From Epiperipatus broadwayi (lineage: Eukaryota > Onychophora > Udeonychophora > Euonychophora > Peripatidae), in assembly GCA_028023455.1 (NCBI GenBank), contig JAQFVV010006271.1, forward strand, positions 3,184,673 through 3,248,672: 64,000 nucleotides of DNA, read 5' to 3'. Shown here in pieces: positions 25,695 through 44,225 of the stretch. How positions within the stretch are numbered: position 1 is the stretch's first letter; each line of letters opens with the position of its first letter. The position numbers were made by a program, and so were the translations under genes. The notes under the pieces are model-generated. The model saw only the letters and a program-made list of their open reading frames with translations, was not told the DNA's origin and ran no database searches.

Positions 25695-28327
25695 ACCGGT
25701 CCATTCTCCCTGCGGATTTCCTGATCCGAATCTTGCACTGAGCATGAAGTGAACAAGATTTAACAGGAATAGAAATGGATACCAATCTAGCCGATTGTCT
25801 GTACTCATGTATATGGGTACTTCTAGCCAAACTGATAGAAGAGTGGATTGACAGGACTCTTCCAGTTAACAACACCCTTTTGTTGATATCTTATTTGAAT
25901 GCCCGAATATTTAGAACAATGGCAAGTACACACCTTTGAAAAATCTATTTACAAAATAGACCTTTGCGCACCACTTCTAGAAAAGAATAAAAATGAATTT
26001 TTTTTCCCACCCAGAAGGATGTGCAATACCATATGTCCAGCGAAGCATGAGAATAAGATTCAACATCCCGGTAGAGCGATATCCCTTTGTGGATAGCTCC
26101 GTCACTCTACATCTAGGGTCTCCAAATGGGTAAGTTAAATGATTATTACAGGTACGTGGTTGATAAGGAAAGAACACATTTTTATCAATATAAATAATAA
26201 TACAAAACCGAAACAAGTTTAATATTATGATTAAATATTTATTTAATCCCAAATACCCACCACCATTTCATACTAATGATGATATAATAAAAAAAAAATA
26301 CTAAATAATTAATGATAACAACGCATGTATGCATTGAAATCGATAAACACAATTTGAAATAAAATAATAATAAATCCCTAAAGCTATTTACAATGTTTAT
26401 AAGTAATGGAAGTGGTCTGAGCTCTTTTTACCCAATAGAAATAAATTTTAATTTGTGTGATTTGATATACAGATATGAGATTTTCGGTCATACAGGCATA
26501 CGCCTTTACTGATAACTTTAAAACCTTTTTATTGATAGGAAATATAATAATGGAACTATGCATATTTGCACAATGAAATATATCACTAATTTCATATTTT
26601 CAACAAGTCAATATGTTGCATGGGCTCAGATACCATATCGTACTCACTATAAGGTACTGTATCTATTTCCGTTTTGCCAAAGATAAATTTCTATACATGT
26701 ATATACGTGCAGCCAAATTATACACTTACTATTATTTTAAATAGAAAGTTATTAGAGTACTTGCTTCCAGGGAACCTGTAATAAATCAATCCCTTCTTAC
26801 ACTCATCGTGAGGTGTAGCATTCACAAAAAAAAAAAAAAAACTTAAAAAGGATATCCGGTTAAATACATTTTTTTTTATATTCAGCATGAGATATCATAT
26901 TTACCGAATATAATAAGCGTATGAATGCATACATATATCTACATGCATATTTATATTTGACGAATTTCAGGAATAACAACAACAGCAAAACGAATAGCAA
27001 TAACAACAACAACAACAACAACAAAATCTCATTGCGATCTTTGCTGAAAATACTAATTTGAAATAGAAAAATTCACTCAAAGGATTTAAGTAAAAGCTTT
27101 ACCATTTATGACCACAATAACCGTAAATTTATACATATGCGAGAGACTCTCTCATTTTTAAATGATAAATAATAATAACAAAAAAAAAATATATCTAATC
27201 GGAAATAGAAAAGTTAATTATTTCAATGTTAATAAATATCTTAAAATAAACTTATATCTGCGTCTTCATTCTTCTCCTCTGGGCTGAGTGGGCTTCAAGT
27301 TAACTGGCTGTGTGGTGACGATTTCTTCCATTTAGTAAGGCGGCACTGGCCATCCTCCTGGGCGGTTGGAACTGGCATGGTCACATCTGGGCGGCTTAGG
27401 ACAGAGAAAGGGTGGTGTACTGTCTAGTTGTCTACCCCACGGTCATTTTGCCGGAATCTCTAGTATATTGCTTCATATCTTCTTTTTTTATATATATCTA
27501 AATAGTAACGAGGATTATTTAATAAATTTTCATAGGCTGTCTCCAATAGTTATTCGAATCCACAAAGATAAGAGTTCTTAAAAGAACTGTATAAAGGATT
27601 TGTTCTAACGAATGTCACTAATAGTACTATTCATAAATGACTCTCTAAGTAGCTGATCGCTTGGAGAATTCTGGAAGAACGAAAAAAAATGACTTGCCCA
27701 GAATGGCTGCCAACAACCGAATGAATTTCACTGCCCTGACCAAACTATATCAATCCCACTAGCCCCCTGAGAAGCATGAATCAGCCAATCCTTCCAATTT
27801 ATCTTATCATTTAGATTATAACATTCCTTATTGATTAATCAGACCACTTGCTCACAAAATCAATTCAAAAGAATTTTTAAAAAGATAACAGTTTAATTAA
27901 AGCATTATCAAACATTTTGCTTTTGACCAGATTTTTGCACAAGCAATTAACATTCTTAGTTTACAGAAAAAAATTAGTTTTTAGAAAAGTAATTAAAAAA
28001 ATATGTACAATTATTTTGGAACAATTGCTTTTCTCTATTTGAATTTTTCAGAGAAAGCCAAATACATAAAATAACATATCATAAAACATATACAAAAAGG
28101 AAATAAAAAACCAAAAAAAATACATGAGTTTACTACAATATTTTCTATGTCAATTTCATATTATTTAAATTGGTGTGTGTTGGTATTTTAATGCTCAGAC
28201 CACTCCATTATTAATATAGCACATTTATATATTTGTTGTGCTTAATATCTACAAATTCATAAATGTATCTGCTGTAATATTCTTTACAGCAGATTTTGTG
28301 CATGGACATTTGATAATGCCTGGCACA
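25692..28327 (-). repeat. E2 3' LTR, 2636 bp
   Basis: Direct repeat of 33582-36216 with few mismatches and some microsatellite length change (an AAC run near 27000 is longer here). On the minus strand it begins TGTGCC and ends GGTACA. Confidence 0.95.
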
Positions 28328-28341
28328 ATACCCCCCTCTCC
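28328..28341 (-). other. E2 polypurine tract
   Basis: On the minus strand, GAGAGGGGGGTAT directly precedes the 3' LTR start TGTGCC. It shares the G6-TA core with the E4 tract at 52504-52515. Confidence 0.8.
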
Positions 28342-28432
28342 AATGAGACTTTTAAATGGGTATGACCATTTAAAGTCTTAAGATTTTATTCCAAAGTATA
28401 CGTGTGAGATGATCTCTAGAGCATCCTGGATG

Positions 28433-29497
28433 CTATGGTATGGGTTTTAGTGCCCGGGCATTGTATGTGCCCTTTATTCCCTGTTCTGTTTTAATCCAAA
28501 AAGCATTATTCCCACTGCAGTCCACAATTTCAAAAGGGCCTTCATAAATGTTAAAAAATTTTTTACACTTGAACTTTTCTGGAATGCTCACATGAGGCAT
28601 TCTGACCATCACTCTGTCCCCTACCTTGAATTGGTAGATTTGCGTGCTGTGTTTCCTTTTGTTTCTTCTGAGACTCATCTTATGCATCTGGGCATGAGCC
28701 TTTTTTTTATCTAATTCCATATCAATTGTTTTGTCTCTGCTCCCTGGGAAATTTGCCTTGAAGAGTTTTGGTACAAATTTTCCAAAATGTAGCTGTGTTG
28801 GAGGGAATCCAGTGGATTCATGAACAGAACCGTTTATATAATTTAGTATCTGAGGTAGCTGTTTTACCCATCCCTTGTGGTTTGTCGGTAAGTATGTACG
28901 AAACAGCCTTCCCAACTCTCGCATAACTCTTTCACAAGGATTACTTTGGGGGTTACGGATCGATGTAAGTACGTGTTTAACTTGCCGCTTAGTAACCCAT
29001 TTGTTCCATTCCTCTGATACGAAAGGGGTTCCATGGTCTGTCAGGATCGTTTCTGGTTTCCCAACTGTGTTAAAATGTGAGGACTCTAGAACTTTTATAG
29101 TTTCACATGTTGTAGTTCTTGCTAAAGGGTAGGCTGCCACAAATTTGGAGAAAAGGTCATATACAACGAGTAAATATCTTTTTCTATTGAAGGGTGGCAG
29201 AGGACCATAAAAATCCATGGCCATTATTTCCTTTGAGTTGTTAGGGATGATTGATTTCATTGGAGTTGTGTATGCTCTATTCAGTGGTTTTGCACGCTGG
29301 CATATTTCACATTTGTTCAAAATCTTTATTACGTCTCGGTGCATCCCAGGCCAATAGAACCAGCGCTTGAGGCAATATTCAGTTTTTGGGGTTCCATAAT
29401 GTCCATATAATCGGTGAATGTAATCAGTGAGACGGCCCCGAATGGCTGGTGGTACCATGACTCTCCATTCATCAATGTCTTCTTGAATTTGGTAATA
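28433..29497 (-). pseudogene. E2 integrase
   Basis: In frame with the upstream RT-RNase H, from which it is separated by a TAA at 29498-29500. The zinc-binding HHCC set is complete (H and H in IHRLYGHYG, C and C in CEIC). The catalytic core has D in AMDFYG, D in LTDHGT and E in NPCERVMRE. The C-terminal half is basic and ends with a YEGPF module and GTYNARALKP. The domain itself is intact over about 341 codons from the first Met (29458), so only upstream stops disable it. It would insert cDNA into the host genome; the flanks suggest (TA)n targets. Confidence 0.9.
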
Positions 29498-30649
29498 TTA
29501 AACCTCCTTTTCTATCTTGTATCGACACTTCTTACCTAGCGTACTGTCATCCTTCTGAGGAGATTGTGTATACCGTGTTATGATACGGTTTAAGTCCCTA
29601 TCTTCATGCTGTCTCTTTGACATTTGGTTTAGATTTTCCTCTATGTCTTTGTCCTTACATGATATGCCCATCATGTATGCATGATCTATCTTCAGGTGTT
29701 GTTGTGGTTGAGTTTGAATGGGATGACGACTGAGGATGTCAGCCACCACATTCTCAGCTCCTTTGCAATGTTTCACCGTATAATTAAACTCTTGGAAAAA
29801 CAAACTCCAGCGAACTAGTCGGCTATTAGTGAGATAGCTGTGATTTAGAAATTGAAGACTCTTGTGGTCCGTAATTACTATCACTTCAGAGCCTAGTAGC
29901 ATAGGGCGAAATTTCTCAAATTCCCATACGATTGCAAGGGCTTCTTTTTCTGTAACTGTGTAATTACGTTCAGGTCCTTTCAACAACCTGCTTATGAAGT
30001 ACAGGACCCCTATCTGTCCATCTTGCTGAACTTGGGATAGTGTGACACCCAATCCATATGCACTGCTATCAGTTTGGAGTATAAAAGGTTTGTCGAAGTC
30101 TGGGTATGCCAGCACTACTTGTTTTATGAAACCCCTCTTAATCTCAGTGAATGCTTCCTCTTGTTCACTGGTCCAGTTCCAACGGGTATCTTTCCTGAGT
30201 AATCTTAACAAAGGTTCCATTCGGTCAGCAAATTTTTCACAGAACCTGTTGTAAAAGTTGCATAGTCCTACAAAGGACCGAATGTGCTTTCGAGTTTTAG
30301 GTACAGGGAAGTCATTTATTGCACTGATTTTATCAGGGTGAGGTTTGATTCCTGTTCGTCCCACCAAATGACCCAAAAATTCTATCTCCTCAGAGATCAA
30401 TATACTATTTTTCAGATTGATTTTGATTCCTTTAGCTTCACATTCTGCAAAAAATCTTTGTAAGTGTTGGAAGTGTTCTTCTAGAGATGTAGATGCTACT
30501 ACGACGTCGTCCACATATATTGTTAAAATTTTCTTGATTTCCTGAGACAAAACTTGGTCCAGACATCGTAATAAAGCTGCACCGCTATTAACTAAGCCAA
30601 AAGGCATTCAATTAAATTGATATGTGTGGCCTCCATATCTATAAGCTGT
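29498..30649 (-). pseudogene. E2 reverse transcriptase catalytic part and RNase H
   Basis: Continues the frame of the gag-protease-RT segment past TAA 30650-30652 and TGA 30608-30610. Motifs: PFGLVNS, the YVDD catalytic box in TIYVDDVVVA, FLGHLVG, then RNase H with D in QTDSSAYG, E in TEKEALAI and D in ITDHKS, closing with ADILSRHP. A linker of about 80 residues ends in TAA 29498-29500. The Met at 30607 is internal (PFG motif), not a start. Confidence 0.9.
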
Positions 30650-32329
30650 TTATTTGCGATCTGTGTGATGTAATTCTATCTGCCAATAGCTAGCAGTTAA
30701 GTCAAATGTGGAAAATATTATTTTGTCTTTAAATTTCATGAGTAATTCTTGCATAAGAGGTGGAATAGTACAATCTGGTATTGTCGCCCTGTTAAGTTGG
30801 CGTGCATCAAGGCATAACTGCACGGATCCATTTTTCTTTCTGACCACCACTAGGGGGTTACAGTATGGGGAAAAGCATTTATCAATGATACCCCATTTCA
30901 ACATTTGTTCCAGCTGTTTCTCCACCTCCTTAAATTTGTGTGGTATGGGGTAGGATTGCGCTTGGAACGGTTCTCCTGGTTTCAATCTGATTCTTTGTTT
31001 ATATCCTTTAATGAGCCCAGGACTATCAGAAAATATGTTTTTATAAGTATAAAGCATAGATTTGAGTTTTTCCGTCTCAGTGGCAGAAGTCAGTTTTGCT
31101 CCATTTGCCTTTTCTTCCATCAGCTCCATGTCCAGTTGGGTCATACAACATGCCTCAGTATCATCATGTAAGTGGGGTGTTAGCATTTCAATTTGTTTGT
31201 CATTGCACACTACCAGCTGATGTTCATAATACAAAATGCACCTGTTTTTGTGTAGGAAATCTGAACCCAACACAACTTCATGGATAAGACTGGTCATTAT
31301 TAAGAACACTTGGTATACCATCTTATGCTGTATGTGCATCTGTACCAAAATTTGCTTAGGCAGAAGATTTGCTTTCCGGTTGTTTGCTAATGTTATTTGT
31401 GCTGTCTTCAAAGGTAAGATTTCTATGCTTGGGTTTTTTGTTACAATGCGGTGGTATAGATCTTCTGATATTACAGATATTTGACTGCCCGAATCCAGCA
31501 TGGCCATGACTTCAAGTCCCTCCATTGTCAGACTGATCTCAGGACAACTTTGAGGAGCATATTCAGGCACTCTATCTTCCCATGAACATATCAAGTTTGA
31601 TATTTCTTTGTCCATATTAGTCCATGGTTTTATGATGTGGCCACAGAACTCTTCATTTTTGTTCCTGTTTGTGTGATTGGTATGTTTATCTTCCCAAACC
31701 TTTGCTGATAGCTTGTATTGGTTGCTCATGTCTATCTTATTTAATAATTCATCCATTTGTTGCACTGAATCTGTCCTTGCGGTGAGCACCATTTGTTCAA
31801 CATGAAGTGGCAAATTATGGCGGATTATCATGACTATTAGCCCCTCTGATATATGGCATACTTTCAGTGTCTGAAGTCTAGCTGCTTGTCTTCTGAAAAA
31901 TTTCGAATAATTTTCGCCAGTATTCTCTTTATATTTTTCCTGCATGACTTGTTGCAGGATCATATCTTGGCACTGTTCACTCCAAAAACTTTTTAACAAT
32001 ACCTTTTTATAATCCTCAAATATTTTGGGATGGTAGAACAAAGACTGCCACCATATTAGAGCATCGCCATGGAGGTGATTGTAGGCAATTGCCAGTTTAC
32101 AAAAATCATTAATTTGATTCACTTGGAAATATGTTTCTAAGCTTTTAATATGCTCGATAGGGGCTTCATCTGTTTGTCCCTCAAATATCTTTATTTTTAA
32201 AAATTGGTTTATATTGCAAGAGTAAGATTGTCCATTTTCTCTTTCGTGTATCTCATTTTTAAAGCTATAAAATTTTGTTTCGATTTCCTTTGACATTTCA
32301 CGTTTGAACTCCTCCATTCTTTGGTTCAT
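30650..32329 (-). pseudogene. E2 Gag-protease-RT N-terminal part
   Basis: One 559-codon frame. Gag capsid domain at about residues 40-210 (WWQSL corresponds to the WW pair of E1); no CCHC knuckle. Protease follows with active-site LDSGSQIS near residue 280 and VLGSDF later. The RT fingers/palm start follows, with FSTFDLTASYWQ holding the first catalytic Asp near the end. Gag, protease and RT are fused without frameshift. An upstream frame from ATG 32426 reads sensibly (MEETLMYIKQEM...) but is one frame off, so the N-terminus may also be shifted. The frame ends at TAA 30650-30652. Confidence 0.9.
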
Positions 32330-33554
32330 GTATGCAGTGTTTTTCCGAGAGTTGTTGAGTCAGTTCATTTATCCTTTGTGGTATTCTGGCCATTTCTTGT
32401 TTTATATACATTAACGTTTCTTCCATTATGTTTTATTTTTAAACACGCAGTACACCGCGCACCCAACTCTGCCCCATTCCAATCGCTGATTATGTGTCTT
32501 TTCTACGCCCTGTTTCAACCACTCCGCCCATGTCTATCTACATCTATCTAACCTTATTTATAGATAGTAAAAAAAAATCACGTTTAATGTACGAAACTCT
32601 ATTTCGTTATGCTAGTATAAACACATTTTATTATACCCATTCTTTTTTTTTTAAAAAAAAAAACAAAACAAAAAAACAAAAACATCTTCAAGTATAAGTT
32701 ATTTTAAATATTACACCATTTTGAAAAACGGGTCTTATACTTATATCTAAAATGTCTATTTTCTCTCTCTTTCAAAACAAAACAAGAAAACATCAAATTC
32801 AACTGTAAGTTATTCTAAAAATATTACGCTATAATAACCTATTACTTTTATTTGTAAAACCTCCGACCATTTATATACGTATATATACAGCGTGTGACCT
32901 ATTTTCCTCCACTCATTCGTTTAATAATTTTTATATAGTTTATTTCTATTTTAATTACACATGAGACGTCAGTTTTTACTCAGTTTAAAACGGCAACTTT
33001 ATTTATCTAATAAAATGTTAGCGACTCTGTTTAAAGTGAAAATTGTTAAGCAATTATTAAGATGAAAAAATCAATACTCTATATAACAAAATATCAACGT
33101 CAATATATTACATGTATACTTATTTAAAATAACCTCGAAGTCTATTTTATTTATCCGGTATATTTATAGAATAGAGTGTGAGCATTTGATTTATTGCTAA
33201 CAATTTGAATCATAAATATATATTAAATATCCGTCGCTACAAAGAATAAACTATCATTTTGGACTGCAAATTTCTGAGTAAAATATTTTTAATTAACTAA
33301 GAATATCTTCAAAAAATATATATAGCAAACCAAGCGTGTTCATTTGTACGGCCTACTAATTACACTATATATTTAGAAAAAAAAAACAACTAACGATCAA
33401 ACTTTATATAACTTCTCATATTTAACATTTAATTTAGTTTTTATTTCACCTAGATAGAGTTTATATATACCTACGGCACGTAAACTATTTTTACCGTTAT
33501 TTACACATTTCTATAATTTAGCTTGTTCTTTCCTTAATTGTACCATTTTTACAT
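32330..33554 (-). other. E2 leader region
   Basis: 1.2 kb of AT-rich sequence between primer site and gag, with A-rich runs near 32640-32690. No gene; 32426-32330 may encode a displaced Gag N-terminus. Confidence 0.5.
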
Positions 33555-33574
33555 TTAAAACACGTTGTGTGCCA
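33555..33574 (-). other. E2 primer-binding site, tRNA-Lys(CUU)-like
   Basis: On the minus strand TGGCACACAACGTG starts 7 nt after the LTR end. It matches the first 14 bases of the tRNA-Lys(CUU) complement at 12 positions; similarity then fades. Confidence 0.65.
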
Positions 33575-33581
33575 GTTTTAC

Positions 33582-36216
33582 TGTACCGGTCCATTCTCCC
33601 TGCGGATTTCCTGATCCGAATCTGGCACTGAGCATGAAGTGAACAAGATTTAACAGGAAAAGAAATGGATACCAATCTAGCCGATTGTCTGTACTCATGT
33701 ATATGGGTACTTCTAGCCAAACTGATAGAAGAGTGGATTGACAGGACTCTTCCAGTTAAAAACACCCTTTTGTTCATATCTTATTTGAATGCCCGAATAT
33801 TTAGAACAATGGCAAGTACACACCTTTGAAAAATCTATTTACAAAATAGACCTTTGCACGCCACTTCTAGAAAAGAATAAAAATGAATTTTTTTTCCCTC
33901 CCAGAAGGATGTGCAATACCATATGTCCAGCGAAGCATGAGAATAAGATTCAACACCCCGGTAGAGCGATATCCCTTTGTGGCTAGCTCAGTCACTCTAC
34001 ATCTAGGGTCTTCAAATGGGTAAGTTAAATGATTATTACAGGTACATGGTTGATAAGGAAAGAACACATTTTTATCAATATAAATAATAATACGAAACCG
34101 AAACAAGTTTAATATTATGATTAAATATTTATTTAATCCCAAATACCCACCACTATTTCATACTAATGATGATATAATAAAAAAAAAATACTAAATAATT
34201 AATGAAAACAACCCATGTATGCATTGAAATCGATAAACACAATTTGAAATAAAATAATAATAAATCCCTAAAGCTATTTACAATGTTTATAAGTAATTGA
34301 AGTGGTCTGAGCTCTTTTTACCCAATAGAAATAAATTTTAATTTGTGTGATTTGATATACAGATATGAGATTTTCGGTCATACAGGCATACACCTTTACT
34401 GATAACTTTAAAACCTTTTTATTGATAGGAAATATAATAATGGAACTATGCATATTTGCACAATGAAATATATCACTAATTTCATATTTTCAACAAGTCA
34501 ATATGTTGCATGGGCTCAGATACCATATCGTACTCACCATAAGGTACTGTATCTATTTCCGTTTTGCCAAAGATAAATTTCTATACATGTATATACGTGC
34601 AGCCAAATTATACACTTACTATTATTTTAAATATAAAGTTATTAGAGTACTTGCTTCCAGGGAACCTGTAATAAATCAATCCCTTCTTACACTCATCGTG
34701 AGGTGTAGCATTCACAAAAAAAAAGACAACTTAAAAAGGATATCCGGTTAAATACACTTTTTTTTTATATTCAGCATGAGATATCATATTTACCGAATAT
34801 AATAAGCGTATGAACGCATACATATATCTACATGCATATTTATATTTGACGAATTTCAGGAATAACAACAACAGCAAAACGAATAGCAATAACAACAACA
34901 ACAAAAAAAAAATCCCATTGCGATCTTTGCTGAAAATACTAATTTGAAATAGAAAAATTCACTCAAAGGATTTAAGTAAAAGCTTTACCATTTATGACCG
35001 CAATAACCGTAAATTTATACATATGCGAGAAACTCTCTCATTTTTAAATGATAAATAATAATAACAAAAAAAAAATATATCTAATCGGAAATAGAAAAGT
35101 TAATTATTTCAATGTTAATAAATATCTTAAAATAAACTTATATCTGCGTCTTCATTCTTCTCCTCTGGGCTGAGTGGGCTTCAAGTTAACTGGCTGTGTG
35201 GTGACGATTTCTTCCATTTAGTAAGGCGGCACTGGCCATCCTCCTGGGTGGTTGGAACTGGCGTGGTCACATCTGGGCGGCTTAGGACAGAGAAAGGGTG
35301 GTGTACTGTCTAGTTGTCTACCCCACGGTCATTTTGCAGGAATCTCTAGCATATTGCTTCATATCTTCTTTTTTTTATATATATCTAAATAGTAACGAGG
35401 ATTATTTAATAAATTTTTATAGGCTGTCTCCAATAGTTATTCAAATCCACAAAGATAAGAGTTCTTAAAAGAACTGTATAAAGGATTTGTTCTAACGAAT
35501 GTCACTAATAGTACTATTCATAAATGACTCTCTAAGTAGCTGATCGCTTAGAGAATTCTGGAGGAACGAAAAAAAATGACTTGCCCAGAATGGCTGCCAA
35601 CAACCGAATGAATCTCACTGCCCTGACCAAACTATATCAATCCCACTAGCCCCCTGAGAAGCATGAATCAGCCAATCCTTCCAATTTATCTTATCATTTA
35701 GATTATAACATTCCTTATTGATTAATCAGACCACTTGCTCACAAAATCAATTCAAAAGAATTTTTAAAAAGATAACAGTTTAATTAAAGCATTATCAAAC
35801 ATTTTGCTTTTGACCAGATTTTTGCACAAGCAATTAACATTCTTAGTTTACAGAAAAAAATTAGTTTTTAGAAAAGTAATTAAAAAAAAATATGTACAAT
35901 TATTTTGGAACAATTGCTTTTCTCTATTTGAATTTTTCAGAGAAAGCCAAATACATAAAATAACATATCATAAAACATATACAAAAAGGAAATATAAAAC
36001 CAAAAAAAATACATGAGTTTACTACAATATTTTCTATGTCAATTTCATATTATTTAAATTGGTGTGTGTTGGTATTTTAATGCTCAGACCACTCCATTAT
36101 TAATATAGCACATTTATATATTTGTTGTGCTTAATATCTACAAATTCATAAATGTATCTGCTGTAATATTCTTTACAGCAGATTTTGTGCATGGACATTT
36201 GATAATGCCTGGCACA
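33582..36216 (-). repeat. E2 5' LTR, 2635 bp
   Basis: Partner of 25692-28327, one base shorter. Followed on the plus strand by ATATAT, completing the 4-bp duplication. Confidence 0.95.
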
Positions 36217-42251
<6,035 letters not shown>

Positions 42252-43110
42252 ATCACATGATAATCACCAATTATAATGATGCTCTTTACCACAAATAAAA
42301 CAGGCAAAATTCTCTATACAAATTGCCACTCAGTGCAAGATAGAGTAATCAATGGATGTAATGAGTTTTGTGCATAAAATCCCTATCTAGTGCCTACTCA
42401 TGCAATATCCCCAGACTAGTTTCTGGCTTGTAGCATTTGTCACTAAGGAGTCTTGGATTTGAGAGCAATGCACCTAGACCTTAGGATCTAATGTAATATT
42501 CCAGCAGCCATCTATTATCTTTACTTAACGGCAAAATTAAAGTCTTAAATTGAAAGCACCATAATATTTGCAATCCAAGCTTATTAGCTTAAGTAATCAT
42601 GTCGATCTGAACACAGTTCAGTACATATAACTTTTGGTGTATTTGGTTCTTTAATAACCATAGCCACAACTGTCCTATTATGCAGGATTCGTTATAAGCC
42701 AATAAAATCACATGATCACCATTTTTATGCTTACTCATAACTGCTATTAAAACAGGTAAAACTTTTCTATACATATTGCCACTCAGTGCAATCCAGAGTA
42801 ATCAATGAATGTCATAAGGTTTGTGTGTAAAAACCCACTGACTGCCTAATCATCCAATATCCCTAGAGTAGTTTTTGGCTTGTGGGATTCATCAGTGATG
42901 TGCTTTGGATCTGAGAGAACTGCACCTAGATCTTAGAATCTAATGTATCCCCTCTCCCAGCCGCTACCTTTTATCTCTACTTAACTACAAAACTATGAGT
43001 CTTAAATTGTAAACACCATAATTTATTCAATTCAAGCTCATTAACTTATATAGTCATATTGTTCTGAACTCAGTTCAGTAACTATAATTTTTGGTGACTT
43101 TGGTTCTTTA
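42252..43110. repeat. Diverged tandem duplication, about 453-bp unit
   Basis: GCCACTCAGTGCAA at 42325 recurs at 42778. Matching continues on both sides (CACATGAT...CACC upstream, GGTTCTTTAATAAC downstream) with many substitutions. Each unit is AT-rich and non-coding. The level of difference indicates an old duplication. Confidence 0.75.
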
Positions 43111-43239
43111 ATAACTTGTTATGGTACCAAAACATCAACTATTTAGGTATTTTACTACATCGAATATCCTCACAATAATAATACTATGAAGTCATCATTT
43201 ATCCATGAAAATATTAAAATTAACACACGCACGCCCCCC

Positions 43240-43245
<6 letters not shown>

Positions 43246-43271
<26 letters not shown>
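43246..43271. repeat. (AT)n tract beside short fold-back element
   Basis: Pure AT dinucleotide after a CA-rich patch, directly abutting the terminus of the FB1-type element. Confidence 0.85.
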
Positions 43272-43275
<4 letters not shown>

Positions 43276-43428
43276 GTCCGTTAATTAAAACAAAATTGTA
43301 ATTATAATTGAAATAATAAATTTAACAGTTTACAAACTATTATACAGGATCCATAAAATCACAGAAAGTACTTCTGTGGATTTAAGGATTGTGTATAATA
43401 GTTTGTAAACCATTAAATTTCAATTATA
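43272..43428. mobile_element. Short member of the FB1 fold-back family
   Basis: 43272-43335 equals the reverse complement of 17415-17495, including the terminal TGTCyGTTAATTAAAA and the arm AAATTTAACAGTTTACAAAC. The opposite arm (AATAGTTTGTAAACCATTAAATTT) follows after only about 25 bp, so this is a hairpin of about 150 bp with the interior deleted. The block ACTTCTGTGGATTTAAGG is shared with FB1. Confidence 0.75.
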
Positions 43429-43471
43429 TATATATATATATATAATTGAAATTTAATGAAAATCTTCATAT

Positions 43472-43507
<36 letters not shown>

Positions 43508-43523
43508 ATATGAAGATTTTCAT
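43413..43523. repeat. Two back-to-back AT-centred palindromes
   Basis: 43413-43456 is TTAAATTTCAATTATA, an AT core, then its reverse complement. 43456-43523 is ATGAAAATCTTCATATCAAT, an AT core, then its reverse complement. In each case one arm belongs to an element (fold-back arm on the left, Penelope end on the right) and the other is an inverted copy of it across the (AT)n. Confidence 0.85.
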
Positions 43524-43591
43524 GGGTTGTATATATAAAAGACATATTTTGCGGGTTTATCCGTGTTAAAAAATTTAAATATTAATACACC

Positions 43592-43640
43592 GACATTTCA
43601 ACTTGATCACACAAGTCATCCACTGGGTGATAAAAGGTAG
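43592..43640 (-). ncRNA. Hammerhead-like motif in Penelope 3' repeat
   Basis: On the minus strand: GTGGATGA, a hairpin (ACTTG...CAAGT), then TTGAAATGTC. Hammerhead ribozymes are known in pseudo-LTRs of Penelope-like elements. The GATGA and GAAA boxes around a stem fit. An extra G in the first box and a changed flanking helix make activity doubtful. Confidence 0.35.
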
Positions 43641-43934
43641 AAAGATTGTTGTAGAAGGACTACAATCACTGATTTGAAAAAAAACGTTAAAGTTCCACCA
43701 ACAGCAAAAATGTTACATTAGGAATGTTTTTTTTTTTTAAAAAATCTTTCCAAATAGGAGGAAGTTTGCTTGTATCATCTCACTTATTGATACAATCTGA
43801 CCATTTAAGTATCTCAACTGCTTCCCTAATTTTGCACTGGTAGAGATTATCACATCCGGATATGATTCTGGTACTAGAAAAATCAATTTTACATCCTGTA
43901 TCTATAATATGGAGAGTGCTAATGATGATGATTA

Positions 43935-44225
43935 TTATTTAACTGAATTAGCATGCTCATCTCTCCTCATACTGATGCAATGATTACTCGTACCTATGTA
44001 TGAAGCTTTACAATTTTTATATGAGATTAGATAAACACTATGAGATTCAAGAGGGATTGAATCCTTAGGCTTGGTTATTATATTGTTGATATTTTGCTGA
44101 GTAGAAAATGCTGCATCCATATTGTAGCATTTTAATATACGCCCAATACTGTTTGTAGTTCCTTTTACATAGGGAACACAAATCCTAATAGAAGACATCA
44201 TCTTTTTGTTTCCTATTTTGTCCAT
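43935..44225 (-). pseudogene. Penelope copy A GIY-YIG endonuclease domain
   Basis: 96 codons in a frame that differs from the RT segment (overlap at 44185-44225), so a frameshift separates them. It contains VYLISYKNC (GIY part) followed 6-10 residues later by SYIG (YIG part), then an Arg and an EH pair (MRRDEH), the usual order in endonuclease-positive Penelope elements, where the domain nicks target DNA. The Met at its start is internal. Confidence 0.8.

Larger units (their letters stand above)
25692..36216 (-). mobile_element. E2: Ty3/Gypsy LTR retrotransposon, about 10.5 kb
   Basis: Complete minus-strand element: 5' LTR 33582-36216, primer site at 33574, gag-protease-RT-RNase H-integrase from 32329 down to 28433, polypurine tract at 28341-28328, 3' LTR 25692-28327. 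A 4-bp ATAT duplication flanks it (25688-25691 and 36217-36220). The coding region keeps one frame from 32329 to 28433 apart from three in-frame stops, which implies a single fused Gag-Pol ancestor. Protein similarity to E1 is clear throughout but the LTRs are unrelated, so they are distinct families of one lineage. No env-like ORF. Confidence 0.93.

Noticed and set aside
25546-25875. Several open frames rich in alternating Ile-Tyr
   Set aside because: They are translations of (AT)n. The same applies to frames at 6498, 16645, 46900, 50740 and 59118.
27366-27581. 71-codon frame in the GC-richer part of the E2 LTR
   Set aside because: It opposes the element's direction, is not kept intact in the other LTR and has no family resemblance.
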